Assembly: GCA_963782495.1 (NCBI GenBank)
Contig: CAWAJU010000007.1
Span: 62,001 to 126,000, forward strand
DNA length: 64,000 bases
Source of the DNA: DASQBT01 sp963782495
Lineage (GTDB): Bacteria; Pseudomonadota; Gammaproteobacteria; Burkholderiales; Thiobacillaceae
Direction of reading: 5' to 3'
This document shows positions 52,792 through 62,759 of the stretch, one piece after another. The notes under the pieces were generated by a model. That model did no database searches, was not told the DNA's origin, and saw only the letters and a list, made by a program, of their open reading frames with translations. Each line of letters starts with the position of its first letter. Position 1 is the stretch's first letter. The position numbers and the translations under genes were made by a program.

Positions 52792-54981
52792 ATGGCTTCA
52801 CCGCTGCACCGCCTCTGTGACCTGATTGGCATCCTGCCCGAATATTATGATATCTGGGGCAATCATCACCCGACTTCGGATGAGACGCGGCACGCAATAC
52901 TCGGCGCCATGGGGATCTCGACTGAAGATGAGTCCGCGCTCGAGGCCACGCTGCAAGACGTGCAGCGCAAGCGCTGGCAGCGAAGATTGCCGCCTGTACA
53001 CGTGGAAAAGGAGAACACGCCAATCCGCCTGTGCATGTATCTGCCTGAACAACTTGGCAGTCGCGATTTCCAATGGCGCTTGATACTGGAATCCGGCGCG
53101 ACCCAGGAGCATCCATTCACACCCGGTCAACTGCAGCACGTGGACAGCACCCAACTCGATGGCGAGTCTTGGCATGCTTACATGCTGGAGTTGCCCCCTA
53201 TCGCCGAACCCGGTTATCACCGCCTGGAAGTCGGTGCGGAAGGCCAAGCCACCGAGGTGGCCTTGATCATATATCCCGGTCGCAGTTTTCAGCCCGAGGC
53301 CTTGCAGCAGGGGAAACGCGTCTGGGGACTGTCGGTTCAGCTTTACGGGGTGCGCTCCGAGCGCAACTGGGGCATGGGCGATTTCACCGATCTGCGCAAG
53401 CTTGTGGAATGGGCTGCCGCCAACGGCGCCAGCGCCGTTGGCGTCAATCCCCTGCATGCCCTGTTTCCCCATAACCCCGATCACGCCAGTCCCTACAGCC
53501 CTTCAAGCCGCCAGTACCTGAATGTGCTGTACCTGGATGTGGAAGCCGTTGAGGAGTTTGCCGTGTGCGAGGACGCACGCGCACGCGTGATGGACCCGGC
53601 GTTTCAGGCAAGACTGAAAGCCCTGCGCGCTTTCTGGCTGGTGGACTACGCAGAGGTGGCCGCGCTCAAGTTTCAGATTCTGGAGCTGCTCTATCAACAA
53701 TTCCGCCGCCAGCACCTGGCAAGCGAAAGCGCGCGGGGTCGAGCCTTTCGTGACTTCCAGGCCAAGGGCGGAACCGAGTTGCGCGGATTCGCCGTTTACC
53801 AGGCCTTGCAGGATCATCTGTTCAAACGGAACAAGCGGATCTGGGGCTGGCCGGTCTGGCCCAAGGCCTTGCGCAATCCAGAATCAGCCGAAGTCGCCGC
53901 GTTTGCTGCCACGCATCAGGAGCGCATCGAGTTCTTCCAGTTTCTGCAATGGCAGGCCGAGCAGCAATTGGGTGCCGCGGGCAGGCGCAGCCGTGAACTG
54001 AACATGGCGGTGGGCTTGTATCAGGATCTTGCGGTCGGGGTGGAAAAGGGCGGGGCAGAATGCTGGATGCACAAGCAACTGTATGCGCTCGATGCCCACA
54101 TCGGCTGTCCGCCCGATGACTTCAATCTCAAGGGCCAGGACTGGGGACTGCCGCCGTGGATTCCAGAGCGCCTGCAGGAAGCGGGCTACGCTCCGTATAT
54201 CGCCATGCTGCGCGCCAACATGCAGATTGCAGGGGCCCTGCGCGTGGACCATGTCATGGGCTTGCTGCGCCTGTACTGGGTGCCGCCCGGCATGAAGGGC
54301 GATCGCGGCGCCTATGTCTCCTATCCGTTCCGCGACCTGCTCGGCATCCTGGTACTGGAAAGCCAGCGCAACCAATGCCTCGTCGTGGGCGAGGACCTGG
54401 GCACCGTGCCGCCCGAAGTCCGGGAGGCGATGCACGAATTCGGCTTGCTTTCCTACCGGCTGTTTTATTTTGAGCGCAACTGGGATGAAGGCAGCTTCCG
54501 CGCCCCTTCGGAATATCCCGCGCAAGCCCTGGTGGCGGTTTCCACCCACGACCTGCCCACGCTGAAGGGATTTTGGTCGGGTGTGGACCTGGATTTGCGC
54601 ACGAAATTGAATCTCTACCCAAGCGAGGAATCGCGCAACGCCCAAATCAGTGGCCGGGAGCAGGACCGAACCCGAATCCTGCGCGCCCTGGAACGCGAGG
54701 GCCTGTTGCCGCAAGGCCTGGACGCGAGCCAGGACCATCACCCTGAGATCAGCCCCGCGCTGGTTCAGGCCATACACCGGTATATTGCGCGCACGCCCGC
54801 GCAAATCGCCCTGGTTCAGGCGGAAGACCTTCTGGGCGAGAAGGAACAGGCCAATCTGCCCGGTACCACCACTCAGTATCCCAGTTGGCAACGCAAGCTT
54901 ACGATCAACCTGGAGAACTGGCACGGGCGCGAGGATATCTCGCAGCTGGCTGCCGCCGTCACGGCGGAACGTGGGCACTGA
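52792..54981 (+). CDS. malQ: 4-alpha-glucanotransferase (amylomaltase, GH77)
   Basis: The 729-residue enzyme moves maltosyl units between alpha-1,4-glucans. It has an N-terminal beta-sandwich extension (about 1-130) typical of the longer MalQ group and the GH77 catalytic barrel: RVDH with nucleophile Asp486, VGEDLGTVP with acid/base Glu534, and STHDLPT with transition-state Asp587. The ATG at 52792 follows GGAAA; a TTG one codon upstream is in frame. It would feed maltodextrins to the glycogen phosphorylase at 6640, though the genes are 44 kb apart. The next gene, a kinase, starts 55 bases after it. Confidence 0.94.
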   Translation: MASPLHRLCDLIGILPEYYDIWGNHHPTSDETRHAILGAMGISTEDESALEATLQDVQRKRWQRRLPPVHVEKENTPIRLCMYLPEQLGSRDFQWRLILESGATQEHPFTPGQLQHVDSTQLDGESWHAYMLELPPIAEPGYHRLEVGAEGQATEVALIIYPGRSFQPEALQQGKRVWGLSVQLYGVRSERNWGMGDFTDLRKLVEWAAANGASAVGVNPLHALFPHNPDHASPYSPSSRQYLNVLYLDVEAVEEFAVCEDARARVMDPAFQARLKALRAFWLVDYAEVAALKFQILELLYQQFRRQHLASESARGRAFRDFQAKGGTELRGFAVYQALQDHLFKRNKRIWGWPVWPKALRNPESAEVAAFAATHQERIEFFQFLQWQAEQQLGAAGRRSRELNMAVGLYQDLAVGVEKGGAECWMHKQLYALDAHIGCPPDDFNLKGQDWGLPPWIPERLQEAGYAPYIAMLRANMQIAGALRVDHVMGLLRLYWVPPGMKGDRGAYVSYPFRDLLGILVLESQRNQCLVVGEDLGTVPPEVREAMHEFGLLSYRLFYFERNWDEGSFRAPSEYPAQALVAVSTHDLPTLKGFWSGVDLDLRTKLNLYPSEESRNAQISGREQDRTRILRALEREGLLPQGLDASQDHHPEISPALVQAIHRYIARTPAQIALVQAEDLLGEKEQANLPGTTTQYPSWQRKLTINLENWHGREDISQLAAAVTAERGH

Positions 54982-55036
54982 GCCGAAGCGCAGAGACAAT
55001 CCGCGCAAATGAACTTGTCTACGGTTAGGATGGGCG

Positions 55037-56491
55037 ATGGTCACCCCAAAGAAGCCAAGCCCTGAAGCGGAAATACTACCCCTCGTTTTGCAAGGGTCAT
55101 TCAACGAGATTCTGATTCTTGATCGGAAGACTTTGCGCGTTGATCAGGCGAATCAGGCCGCGCGTACCCAGCTCCAGTATTCCCTGAAAGACCTGCACAA
55201 TCTGACGCCATTTGAGATTCTGGCGGAACCGGCGTCCACGGAATTTATCAACGCCATCAAACGCCTCGAAGATGAAAGCCATTCTGGCCCCTTGTCTCTT
55301 TCGGCCCAGTACAGGCGCAAGGACGGTACCACCTATCCGGTGGACCTCAGGATCTACCTGGCCACCAAGGGCGCGGCCAAACGCTGCATCGTCATTGCAA
55401 ATGACTTGTCGGATCGTCGGGCGCTCGACCAGACGGAGTCCAACTATCGCGCGCTCATTTCCAATATTCCCGGCATGGTTTACCAGGCGATGTGCAGCAG
55501 CAAGGGGCGTACGTCACTGGTCTTCGTCAGTGACTATGCCGGGGCCTTGCTGGGCGTCGATGCCAGGACCTTGCAGAACAAGCCGAAATTGTTTCAGGAC
55601 CTCATCCTTGCGGAGGACCGTCCGTCCTACCTGGAGGCGCTGGAGAAAGCCGGCGGCTGCCACATGACGTTCAACTGGGAAGGTCGGATCTGGATCAAGG
55701 ACTGGAACGACGTGAAATGGGTGAACATCCGGGTCAAGCAGAGTGAATTGGCCCAGGGTGGAATCATCTGGGACGGGATCATTCTCAATATTACCCAGAG
55801 CAAACTGGCCGAGGCGGAAATTCTCCGTTCCCGCAAGTTGATAAGCGAGCTGGCCGCGCACGTCGAGCAAGTCAAGGAACAGGAACGCCTGAGGTTTTCG
55901 CGCGAGGTACATGATGAACTCGGGGGCAACCTCACCGCGATCAAGATCGGCCTTTCCTGGCTGCGCAAGAATCTTGCGGCTGACCAGGACAAGCAGAGCA
56001 AACGCGTTGACTATCTTGATTCGATCCTGGACCAGACCCTGGAGGCCACCCATAGAATTGCCTCCAATCTCCGCCCCACCATTGTTGACTGCGGCCTCGT
56101 CTCGGCCGTCGAATGGCAGGTGCAGCAGTTTTGCCAAAATCTGGACATGGAATGCGAATTTTCCAGCACCCGCGACCAAATTCCGCTGGATTCGGACGCC
56201 TCAATCGCCGTATTCCGAATTGTGCAGGAGGCCCTGACCAATATTTCCAAGCATTCCAAGGCCTCGAAAGTATGGGTTTCCCTGCGAACCCTGAAACACC
56301 AGTTGAAGCTTGAAATTGGCGACAATGGCGTCGGCCCGGATCACACCATCGAAGGCAACAAGAAATCCTTCGGCATTCTGGGCATGAAGGAACGGGCAGC
56401 CGCCCTCGGTGGTGAACTTAGTCTGGGCGCTGCCCCCGGTGGGGGAACTGTGGTGCGCGTGAATATTCCGCTTACCCCACGCAAACCCTAA
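55037..56491 (+). CDS. NarX/DegS-type sensor histidine kinase
   Basis: The 484-residue soluble kinase has two PAS-like sensor regions (about 15-135 and 140-255), then HisKA_3 with His292 in FSREVHDELGG and a short HATPase (DNGVGPDH, GILGMKERAAALGG). This is the class that pairs with NarL/FixJ regulators, and such a regulator gene starts 81 bases downstream. No membrane segment, so it senses an internal cue. The stop is followed by a short AT-rich spacer. Confidence 0.9.
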   Translation: MVTPKKPSPEAEILPLVLQGSFNEILILDRKTLRVDQANQAARTQLQYSLKDLHNLTPFEILAEPASTEFINAIKRLEDESHSGPLSLSAQYRRKDGTTYPVDLRIYLATKGAAKRCIVIANDLSDRRALDQTESNYRALISNIPGMVYQAMCSSKGRTSLVFVSDYAGALLGVDARTLQNKPKLFQDLILAEDRPSYLEALEKAGGCHMTFNWEGRIWIKDWNDVKWVNIRVKQSELAQGGIIWDGIILNITQSKLAEAEILRSRKLISELAAHVEQVKEQERLRFSREVHDELGGNLTAIKIGLSWLRKNLAADQDKQSKRVDYLDSILDQTLEATHRIASNLRPTIVDCGLVSAVEWQVQQFCQNLDMECEFSSTRDQIPLDSDASIAVFRIVQEALTNISKHSKASKVWVSLRTLKHQLKLEIGDNGVGPDHTIEGNKKSFGILGMKERAAALGGELSLGAAPGGGTVVRVNIPLTPRKP

Positions 56492-56572
56492 AAAAGGCGC
56501 GTTTATGGCCGCTATAGCCTGAGTCAAACGGCGATCATCCGACAGGCTAAAACTGGGAGGCACAACAGAGGT

Positions 56573-57220
56573 ATGGCCGCATGCACCAAAATCCGGGTTC
56601 TAATTGTCGATGACCATGCAATCGTGCGGGAAGGACTCAAACAGATCCTGGCCGATACGGACGATCTGGAGGTGGGCGGCGAGGCGGAAACTTCGGTTGA
56701 AGCCATCAAACTTGCCCGCCTGCAACCTTGGGACCTCGTTCTTCTGGATATTTCCATGCCGGACCGCAACGGGCTGGAAACCTTGCAGCAACTCAAGAAA
56801 GAACACCCTGCCCTCAATGTGCTCATGCTGTCCATGTACCGGGAAGCCCAGTACGCCGTGCGTTCGCTCAAGTCCGGGGCGGCCGGTTATCTCAACAAGC
56901 AAAGTGCCCCCGACCAGTTGGTGCAAGCCATCCGTCACGTTGCCAGCGGGCGCAAATACATCACTCCGGAGCTGGCCGAGGAGCTGGCTTCAGAACTGAG
57001 CGGTGATCGTGAAGCCTTGCCGCACAAGAGCCTTTCCAATCGCGAATATCAGACCCTGTGCATGATCGCGGCGGGGAAAACCGTTAGCGCCATCGCCGAA
57101 ACGCTGGCTCTCTCGGTCAAGACTGTGAGCATGTATCGGGCCCGGCTGCTGGAAAAAATGCATTTTCAGAACAACGCCGAGTTGACCCACTACGCCATCA
57201 AGCACGGCCTGGTCGAGTAA
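56573..57220 (+). CDS. NarL/FixJ family response regulator
   Basis: The 215-residue regulator has a receiver with Asp59 (LLDISMPDRNG) and Lys near 109, followed by a LuxR-type helix-turn-helix (LSNREYQTLCMIAAGKTVSAIAE..LALSVKTVSMYRARLLEKM). It is the obvious partner of the kinase at 55037. Its stop is followed by the dispersed hairpin repeat at 57233, which may act as the end of the transcript. Target genes unknown. Confidence 0.93.
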   Translation: MAACTKIRVLIVDDHAIVREGLKQILADTDDLEVGGEAETSVEAIKLARLQPWDLVLLDISMPDRNGLETLQQLKKEHPALNVLMLSMYREAQYAVRSLKSGAAGYLNKQSAPDQLVQAIRHVASGRKYITPELAEELASELSGDREALPHKSLSNREYQTLCMIAAGKTVSAIAETLALSVKTVSMYRARLLEKMHFQNNAELTHYAIKHGLVE

Positions 57221-57232
57221 GGGGCTTGGGAT

Positions 57233-57312
57233 CGGGATTCAGGGGTCAGTGGCGTTGCGGCCATCGGGCTGCGCCCGCACATTCCCTGGCCCCTGAATCC
57301 TGAATCCTGGCT
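57233..57312. repeat. Dispersed hairpin repeat, second copy
   Basis: GGATTCAGGGGTCAG near 57236 and CTGGCCCCTGAATCC near 57287 are nearly complementary and frame GGGCTGCGCCCGCAC, the same layout as the copy at 44812-44912. A GAATCCTGAATCCTGG tail follows. It may work as a transcription-ending or message-stabilising hairpin. Confidence 0.65.
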
Positions 57313-57422
57313 ATTTCAGACAAATTGGGCTCCTTTAACCCATCTTTTCCTCTCATTGTTCCCCCCGGAAGTTTCATACCATTCAAGCCATGATGCCCAT
57401 TTGGCGCTGCTTGGAGTGAACA

Positions 57423-59006
57423 ATGCCGGACCGACCGACCAGAATGAATGCCGAGAACCCGATTGAGATTGCCAGGGAAGCGCTGCGGAGGCTTGCCATG
57501 CGCCGGATCGCCCCGACCCCGGAAAACTACCGGACGCTATATCATGAGATCGTCGGTACATCGGCGGGCACCGGCGCAGTCTTCGCGCTGGAAGCGCTCA
57601 CCGATGACCTGAGACAACGGCATCCTGCGCTCTCGCCTTACCTGGACGAGATGGACAAGGGCATCAAACAGGAAAACTGGCCACAGTGCGCCAAAAACCT
57701 GATTGAGTTGGCGAAGCAGCTTCACCACTGCAGCAGCCAGGGCGGCGCGGAGAACAATGGCCAGACTGCGGAGAAACTGACCTACATCCAGGACTTGCTG
57801 GCCCAGACCCTGGAACAGGCCCTGGCTCCGAGGCTCGAACAAATTCCGGCTCTGGCCGCTGAAGCCCGGCGCCTCGCGGCGGAAGTCAAGGCGAGCGATA
57901 CCAGTTTCCCGCCGGAAAAGCTCGGCCAGGCCCTTAAGCGGCTCTGGGTGGACATCGAAATCCAGTCTTCCATGTTTCAGGACCAACAGGAAAAATTGCG
58001 CGGGCTGTTGCAACTCCTGATCGAAAACATCACCGAACTGCTGGATGACGACAGTTGGCTATGCGGTCAACTGACCATCGTTAGGGACATCATCCAGGGC
58101 CCTGCCCAGCCCAGGATGTTTGAAGAAGCCGAGAAGAAGCTCAAGGAAGTCATCTACAAGCAAGGCATGGTCAAACACAGCCTCAAGGAGGCGACCAACA
58201 CCCTGAAGGCCACCATGAAGAGCTTCGTGGACAAGCTGGGGGAGGCCGTACAGACCACCGGCGATTACCAGGAAAAGATTTCCGGATTTGCCGAAAGCAT
58301 CAGCAATACCGAGGATGTCCTGGAACTCAACAATATCCTGGAACACATTTTGCGCGAAACTCGGGTGGTTCAGGCGAGCACCAGCCGCACCCATGACGAG
58401 CTGAAATTGAGCCGGGATGTGGCAATGAACGCGGAAAAGCGCATCGAGGAACTGGAATCCGAGCTGACTCACATGAGCACACTGGTGCGCATCGACCCGA
58501 TGACCCAGAGTCTGAACCGACGTGGCATGGAGCATGAATTCCAGAAAGAGGCCGCACGCGCAGATCGCAACGGCAGCCCACTGTCGGTTGCCATGATAGA
58601 CATCGACAATTTCAAGAAGCTAAACGATACCTACGGCCACATGACCGGCGATGAAGTGCTGATTCATCTGGTCCAGGTGGCCAAGGAAGAGTTGCGCGTC
58701 ACCGACGTGATCGGCCGCATGGGCGGCGAGGAATTCCTGATCCTGCTGCCCAACACCACACTTGAGGACGCGGTCAAGACGATCGCGAGGGTGCAGCGCG
58801 GCCTGACCAAGCGGCTGTTCCTCAACAACAATGACCGCATCCTGATCACCTTCAGCAGTGGTGTCGCCCTGCGGGACCGGGGCGAAGCCCAGGAATCGGT
58901 CGTGGACCGGGCCGACAAAGGCCTGTATGAGGCCAAGCGCACCGGCAAGAACAAGGTGTGCAAGGGACCTCCCCCTCCCGCCGCCGACAGTAGCGCGGCC
59001 GCGTAA
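57423..59006 (+). CDS. Diguanylate cyclase with a long helical N-terminal region
   Basis: The 527-residue protein ends in a GGDEF domain with GGEEF at 434-438, a five-residue spacer from the RVTD inhibitory site, and the MGHMTGDEVL-type loop (YGHMTGDEVL). The first 350 residues are mostly helical, with no PAS or membrane segment. The opening (NPIEIAREALRRLAMRRIAPTPENYRTLYHEI) is a conserved start seen in a family of betaproteobacterial cyclases near flagellar genes. It lies 132 bases upstream of flagellin, which suggests a role in the motility/attachment switch. The ATG at 57423 begins MPDRPTRMNAENP. Confidence 0.9.
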   Translation: MPDRPTRMNAENPIEIAREALRRLAMRRIAPTPENYRTLYHEIVGTSAGTGAVFALEALTDDLRQRHPALSPYLDEMDKGIKQENWPQCAKNLIELAKQLHHCSSQGGAENNGQTAEKLTYIQDLLAQTLEQALAPRLEQIPALAAEARRLAAEVKASDTSFPPEKLGQALKRLWVDIEIQSSMFQDQQEKLRGLLQLLIENITELLDDDSWLCGQLTIVRDIIQGPAQPRMFEEAEKKLKEVIYKQGMVKHSLKEATNTLKATMKSFVDKLGEAVQTTGDYQEKISGFAESISNTEDVLELNNILEHILRETRVVQASTSRTHDELKLSRDVAMNAEKRIEELESELTHMSTLVRIDPMTQSLNRRGMEHEFQKEAARADRNGSPLSVAMIDIDNFKKLNDTYGHMTGDEVLIHLVQVAKEELRVTDVIGRMGGEEFLILLPNTTLEDAVKTIARVQRGLTKRLFLNNNDRILITFSSGVALRDRGEAQESVVDRADKGLYEAKRTGKNKVCKGPPPPAADSSAAA

Positions 59007-59124
59007 AAAAACATTAAACAATCCAAAAAGGCCGACGATTACTCAAGCAACGGCGGTTCGATAGCCTCGCTACTGCAAGGCAGACCGAAGTTACCGGCCC
59101 AATGCCGAACTAATCGTCACCCTT

Positions 59125-59133
59125 AAAAGGAGA
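59125..59133 (+). promoter_or_regulatory. Strong ribosome-binding site of flagellin
   Basis: AAAAGGAGA lies five bases before the ATG at 59139, as expected for a very highly expressed gene. Confidence 0.7.
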
Positions 59134-59138
59134 ATCAA

Positions 59139-60305
59139 ATGTCCTCAGTAATCAACACCAACATTGCCTCGCTCAATGCGCAGCGCAATCTTTCCATGTC
59201 CCAGTCTTCGCTCAACACGTCGATTCAGCGCCTGTCCTCCGGCCTGCGCATCAATAGTTCCAAGGACGACGCTGCCGGCCTGGCCATTGCCACCCGCATG
59301 ACCTCCCAGATCACCGGCTTGAACCAGGCTGTCCGTAATGCCAACGACGGCATTTCCCTGGCGCAGACCGCGGAAGGCGCGCTCGGCACCATCACCGACA
59401 ACCTGCAGCGCATCCGTGAACTGGCCGTGCAGTCCCGCAACGCAACCAACAGCGCCAGCGACCGCCAGCAATGAACACCGAAGCCCAGCAGCTCAAGGAT
59501 GAAATTGATCGGGTTGCCATCCACGACCAGCTTCAACGGCGTGAAACTGCTGGACGGCTCATTTACTGCCCAAGCTTTCCAAGTCGGTGCAAACGTCGGT
59601 GAAACAATTTCCGTTGCTTCCATTGCCAACGCCAAAGCGCTTCCCTCGGCACTACTACCCAGGCGCAAGTGACCGGTGCTGCCGCAACCACGTTCGGTGC
59701 GCTCGGCATGCAACCGACGCAAAGATCGACGACGCGCTCGGCAATGCGGTGGCCATTGGCGCTATCGGGGCCGACATCTAATCGCGGCCAACCGCGCCGG
59801 CCAGTTTGACGACTGCCATTAATGCCTATTCAGCTCAGACTGGCGTGTACGCCACACTGCTCAATGGCAGCGCGACCCAGGTCGTCCTGACCAGCTCTCA
59901 GGTGCCAGTCGATATCACCCTGGCCGGCACAGCCACCACCGCGACCGCCGGTTTGACGGCAAGGTAGCACCGCGACCGCTGTCCTCACACCGGCTTCGCT
60001 GCGCTCGACGTCTCCAGCGTGGCGCGGACGCCGAACTGCGATGACTGCAGATGGATGCCGCCCTTACCGCCGTGAACACCGCGCGCGCCACCCTGGGCGC
60101 GGTCCAGAACCGCTTCAGTTCAGTGGTGTCCACGCTGCAGGCGACGTCGGAGAACCTGACTGCTGCCAAGAGCCGCATCATGGACGCTGACTTCGCGGCG
60201 GAAACCGCCAACATGACCCGCGGCCAGATCCTGCAACAAGCCGGCACGGCGATGGTGGCCCAGGCCAATTCGCTGCCCAACACAGTGTTGAAGCTGTTGC
60301 AGTAA
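59139..60305 (+). pseudogene. fliC: Flagellin with multiple frame disruptions
   Basis: The N-terminal D0/D1 region is intact for 111 codons (MSSVINTNIASLNAQRNLSM to SASDRQQ), then stops at 59472. The C-terminal D1/D0 region is intact from about 60051 to the stop at 60305 (ENLTAAKSRIMDADFAAETA to LPNTVLKLLQ). Between them the expected flagellin middle can be read, but only by switching frame at least eight times (near 59470, 59518, 59640, 59710, 59779, 59810, 59962 and 60000 and beyond). Pieces include LNTEAQQLKDEIDRVA, SFNGVKLLDGSF and KIDDALGNAVAIGAIGADI. Either a pseudogene or, more likely given intact ends and strong ribosome site, a badly resolved assembly of flagellin copies. Confidence 0.85.
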
Positions 60306-60316
60306 TCAGTAGTGCT

Positions 60317-60340
60317 CCCGGGGTGGTTCGCCACTCCGGG
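60317..60340 (+). terminator. Terminator-like hairpin after flagellin
   Basis: CCCGGGGTGG-TTCG-CCACTCCGGG forms a 10-bp stem with one mismatch pair and a stable UUCG loop, 12 bases past the flagellin stop. ATTTG follows, a short T-run. It would separate flagellin from the flaG-fliDST messages. Confidence 0.65.
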
Positions 60341-60361
60341 ATTTGAAGAACGGAGAAGCAC

Positions 60362-60715
60362 ATGTCCATCGATATAGTTGGTTCAGCGAATGCTTACCAG
60401 CCCTCGTTCGTGGCAAGCCAGGCCGCCCCGCAAGTTTCGGGCGGCCTGCCCGTGCGCGCGAAACAGGCGGACAGACCGGGCGCTGATCACTCCGCGAAAG
60501 CGGTGCACGATGCAGTCGACAACGCCAACCAGCACATGGAGTCGCAGTCCGCCCTGGTGCGCTTCAACATCACGCAGGAAGCCGGAAGAACAGTGGTGAG
60601 AATGGTCGACACCCAGACCAACCAGGTCCTGCTGCAGATTCCAAACTTGCAAATGGTCAAGATTGCCCAGAACCTGGACAAGACCCAGGGGCTGGCGATT
60701 CAAAAGCAGGCGTAA
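60362..60715 (+). CDS. flaG: FlaG family flagellar protein
   Basis: The 117-residue protein has a variable N-terminus and the conserved FlaG end (LVRFNITQEAGRTVVRMVDTQTNQVLLQIPN). FlaG proteins influence filament length in polar flagella; the mechanism is not settled. It lies between flagellin and fliD, the usual place, starting at the ATG at 60362 behind a hairpin. Confidence 0.92.
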   Translation: MSIDIVGSANAYQPSFVASQAAPQVSGGLPVRAKQADRPGADHSAKAVHDAVDNANQHMESQSALVRFNITQEAGRTVVRMVDTQTNQVLLQIPNLQMVKIAQNLDKTQGLAIQKQA

Positions 60716-60730
60716 GGGGCGGAGATCAAG

Positions 60731-62740
60731 GTGGCAAGCACAAGCAGCATAGGAGGAACACTCTCAGCGCCGGGCATCGGGTCGGGGCTGGACGTCAACA
60801 GCATCGTCAGCCAGTTGATGGCGGTCGAGCAGCAGCCCCTCACTGCCCTGCAAACCAAGCAGGCAAGCTATCAGTCGCAGATTTCGGCCTATGGGCAAGT
60901 CAAGAGCGCCCTGGCCACCTTTCAGGCCGCCGTTCAGGCTTTGTCCACACCGGCAAAATTCAAGGTCTACACCGGAACGGTTTCCGACCCCAACGTCTTG
61001 TCGGTCACTGCAGGCGCTGGTGCAACGCCCGCCAGCTATCAGATCGAAACCACCCAGCTGGCGCAACAACAGAAAATCGGCTCGGGCGATTACGCCTCGA
61101 CCAGCACCGTGGTTGGAACAGGCAGCCTGACGATCCAGGTCGGCACCTACGATGCAACCGGCGGCACCTTTACACAGAACAGTTCCCAGCCGGCTGCCAC
61201 TATCACGATAGACAGTTCGAACAATACCTTGTCCGGCATTCGGGACGCGATCAATACAGCCAACGCCGGGGTCAGTGCAAGCATCATCAATGATGGAACC
61301 GGCAATCGCCTGGTGCTCACCTCAAGCAATAGTGGCGTGGACAACAGCATCAAGCTCACCACGACGGATGATGACGGCAACAACACCGATACGACTGGAT
61401 TGTCTGCGCTTGCCTTTGACCCGGCCGCCGCAGCGGGCGCCGGCAAGAATCAGAGCCAACTCGCAGCGGCCCGCAATGCGCTGTTTACCGTCGACGGCAT
61501 CGCCATCAGCAAGTCAAGCAATACCGTCACCGATGCGATCCAGGGCGTGACGCTCAACCTCGCCCAAACCAACGTGGGAAATCCGGTCTCGGTCGCGATC
61601 AACCAGGACACCCAATCCATTACCAGCGCAATCCAGACGCTCGTGCAGACGTACAACAATGCCGACAAGATACTGAGAAATCTTTCAGCATATGACGCGC
61701 AGAACCAGACGGCCTCGGTCCTGACCGGAGATTCCACGGTCCGCTCCCTGGAATCCCAGATGCGCTCCACTCTGACTGCCAGCGTCGGCTCAACGCTCTC
61801 GACCCTGAGCAGCATCGGCGTCGCATTCCAGCCGGACGGGACCCTTGCGGTCGATACGACCAAGCTGCAGAACGCGCTGAGCGCGAACTTCAATAATGTT
61901 TCGTCCCTGTTCGCCGCGAATGCCTCGATCTCCGACAGCCTGATCAGCGTCGTCGGCACAACGAGCAGCACCCAGGAAGGCAGCTACGGCGTCAACATTA
62001 CAAGTCTGGCCACGGCCGGTCAGCTGACCGGGGCAAGCGCCGCCGGACTGACCATTACGGCCGGCATGAACGACCAACTCAGTCTGCTGGTAAACGGGGT
62101 GAGCACCAGCGTCACTTTGTCCCCCGGCACATACGCGTCTGCGGCAGCCTTGGCGACGGAATTGCAGACCCAGATAAACGGCGCATTGAGCGGATCAGTT
62201 GCCGTATCCGAATCCGGCGGTACGCTCAGCATCACTTCCAATCAATATGGAAGCGCGTCCAACATCAGCATCACCGGCGGCAACGCGGCAACCGGACTGT
62301 TTGGCGCCTCGCCCTCTTCCATAGCCGGGCAGGACGTGAGCGGCACGATCAATGGTCAAGCTGCAACGGGCAGCGGCCAGACCCTGACTGCAAATGCAGG
62401 CGGCCCGGCCGCTGGCATCTCGCTGCTCGTGTCCGGCGGTTCCACAGGCGCGCGCGGCACGGTGAACTTTTCCCAGGGCATCGCGTCGCGTCTGGACCAG
62501 TATCTAACCAGCGTCTTGTCGGATACCGGCAGCATCGCGGCCAGAACGGACGGGCTCAATTCAAGCATCAAGCAGCTCACGAATCAGGAGTCCACCCTGC
62601 AAGACCGGCTGACGCTGATTGAGCAGCGTTACCGGAGCCAATTTACGGCCTTGGACACGATGCTGAGCAGCATGAGCACAACCAGTTCTTTCTTGACGCA
62701 GCAGCTGACCATACTCAGCAACATGAACAGCACCAAGTAA
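60731..62740 (+). CDS. fliD: Flagellar filament cap protein FliD
   Basis: The 669-residue secreted protein caps the growing filament and guides flagellin folding. The N-terminal (GIGSGLDVNSIVSQLMAVEQQPLTAL) and C-terminal (DRLTLIEQRYRSQFTALDTMLSSM) D0 helices are typical, and the Ser/Thr-rich central region holds two repeated flagellin-IN-type segments (SGIRDAINTANAGVSASI near 170). The start is a GTG at 60731 with GGAG seven bases before it. It follows flaG after 15 bases and is followed by fliS after 19. Confidence 0.93.
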   Translation: MASTSSIGGTLSAPGIGSGLDVNSIVSQLMAVEQQPLTALQTKQASYQSQISAYGQVKSALATFQAAVQALSTPAKFKVYTGTVSDPNVLSVTAGAGATPASYQIETTQLAQQQKIGSGDYASTSTVVGTGSLTIQVGTYDATGGTFTQNSSQPAATITIDSSNNTLSGIRDAINTANAGVSASIINDGTGNRLVLTSSNSGVDNSIKLTTTDDDGNNTDTTGLSALAFDPAAAAGAGKNQSQLAAARNALFTVDGIAISKSSNTVTDAIQGVTLNLAQTNVGNPVSVAINQDTQSITSAIQTLVQTYNNADKILRNLSAYDAQNQTASVLTGDSTVRSLESQMRSTLTASVGSTLSTLSSIGVAFQPDGTLAVDTTKLQNALSANFNNVSSLFAANASISDSLISVVGTTSSTQEGSYGVNITSLATAGQLTGASAAGLTITAGMNDQLSLLVNGVSTSVTLSPGTYASAAALATELQTQINGALSGSVAVSESGGTLSITSNQYGSASNISITGGNAATGLFGASPSSIAGQDVSGTINGQAATGSGQTLTANAGGPAAGISLLVSGGSTGARGTVNFSQGIASRLDQYLTSVLSDTGSIAARTDGLNSSIKQLTNQESTLQDRLTLIEQRYRSQFTALDTMLSSMSTTSSFLTQQLTILSNMNSTK

Positions 62741-62759
62741 TACAGACCGGGAGAAAATA

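Noticed and set aside
59015..59038. Possible sigma-28 promoter before flagellin (TAAA and GCCGACGA)
   Set aside because: The two boxes are 12 bases apart instead of about 15, and the -10 box has two mismatches, so the evidence is too thin to list as a feature.
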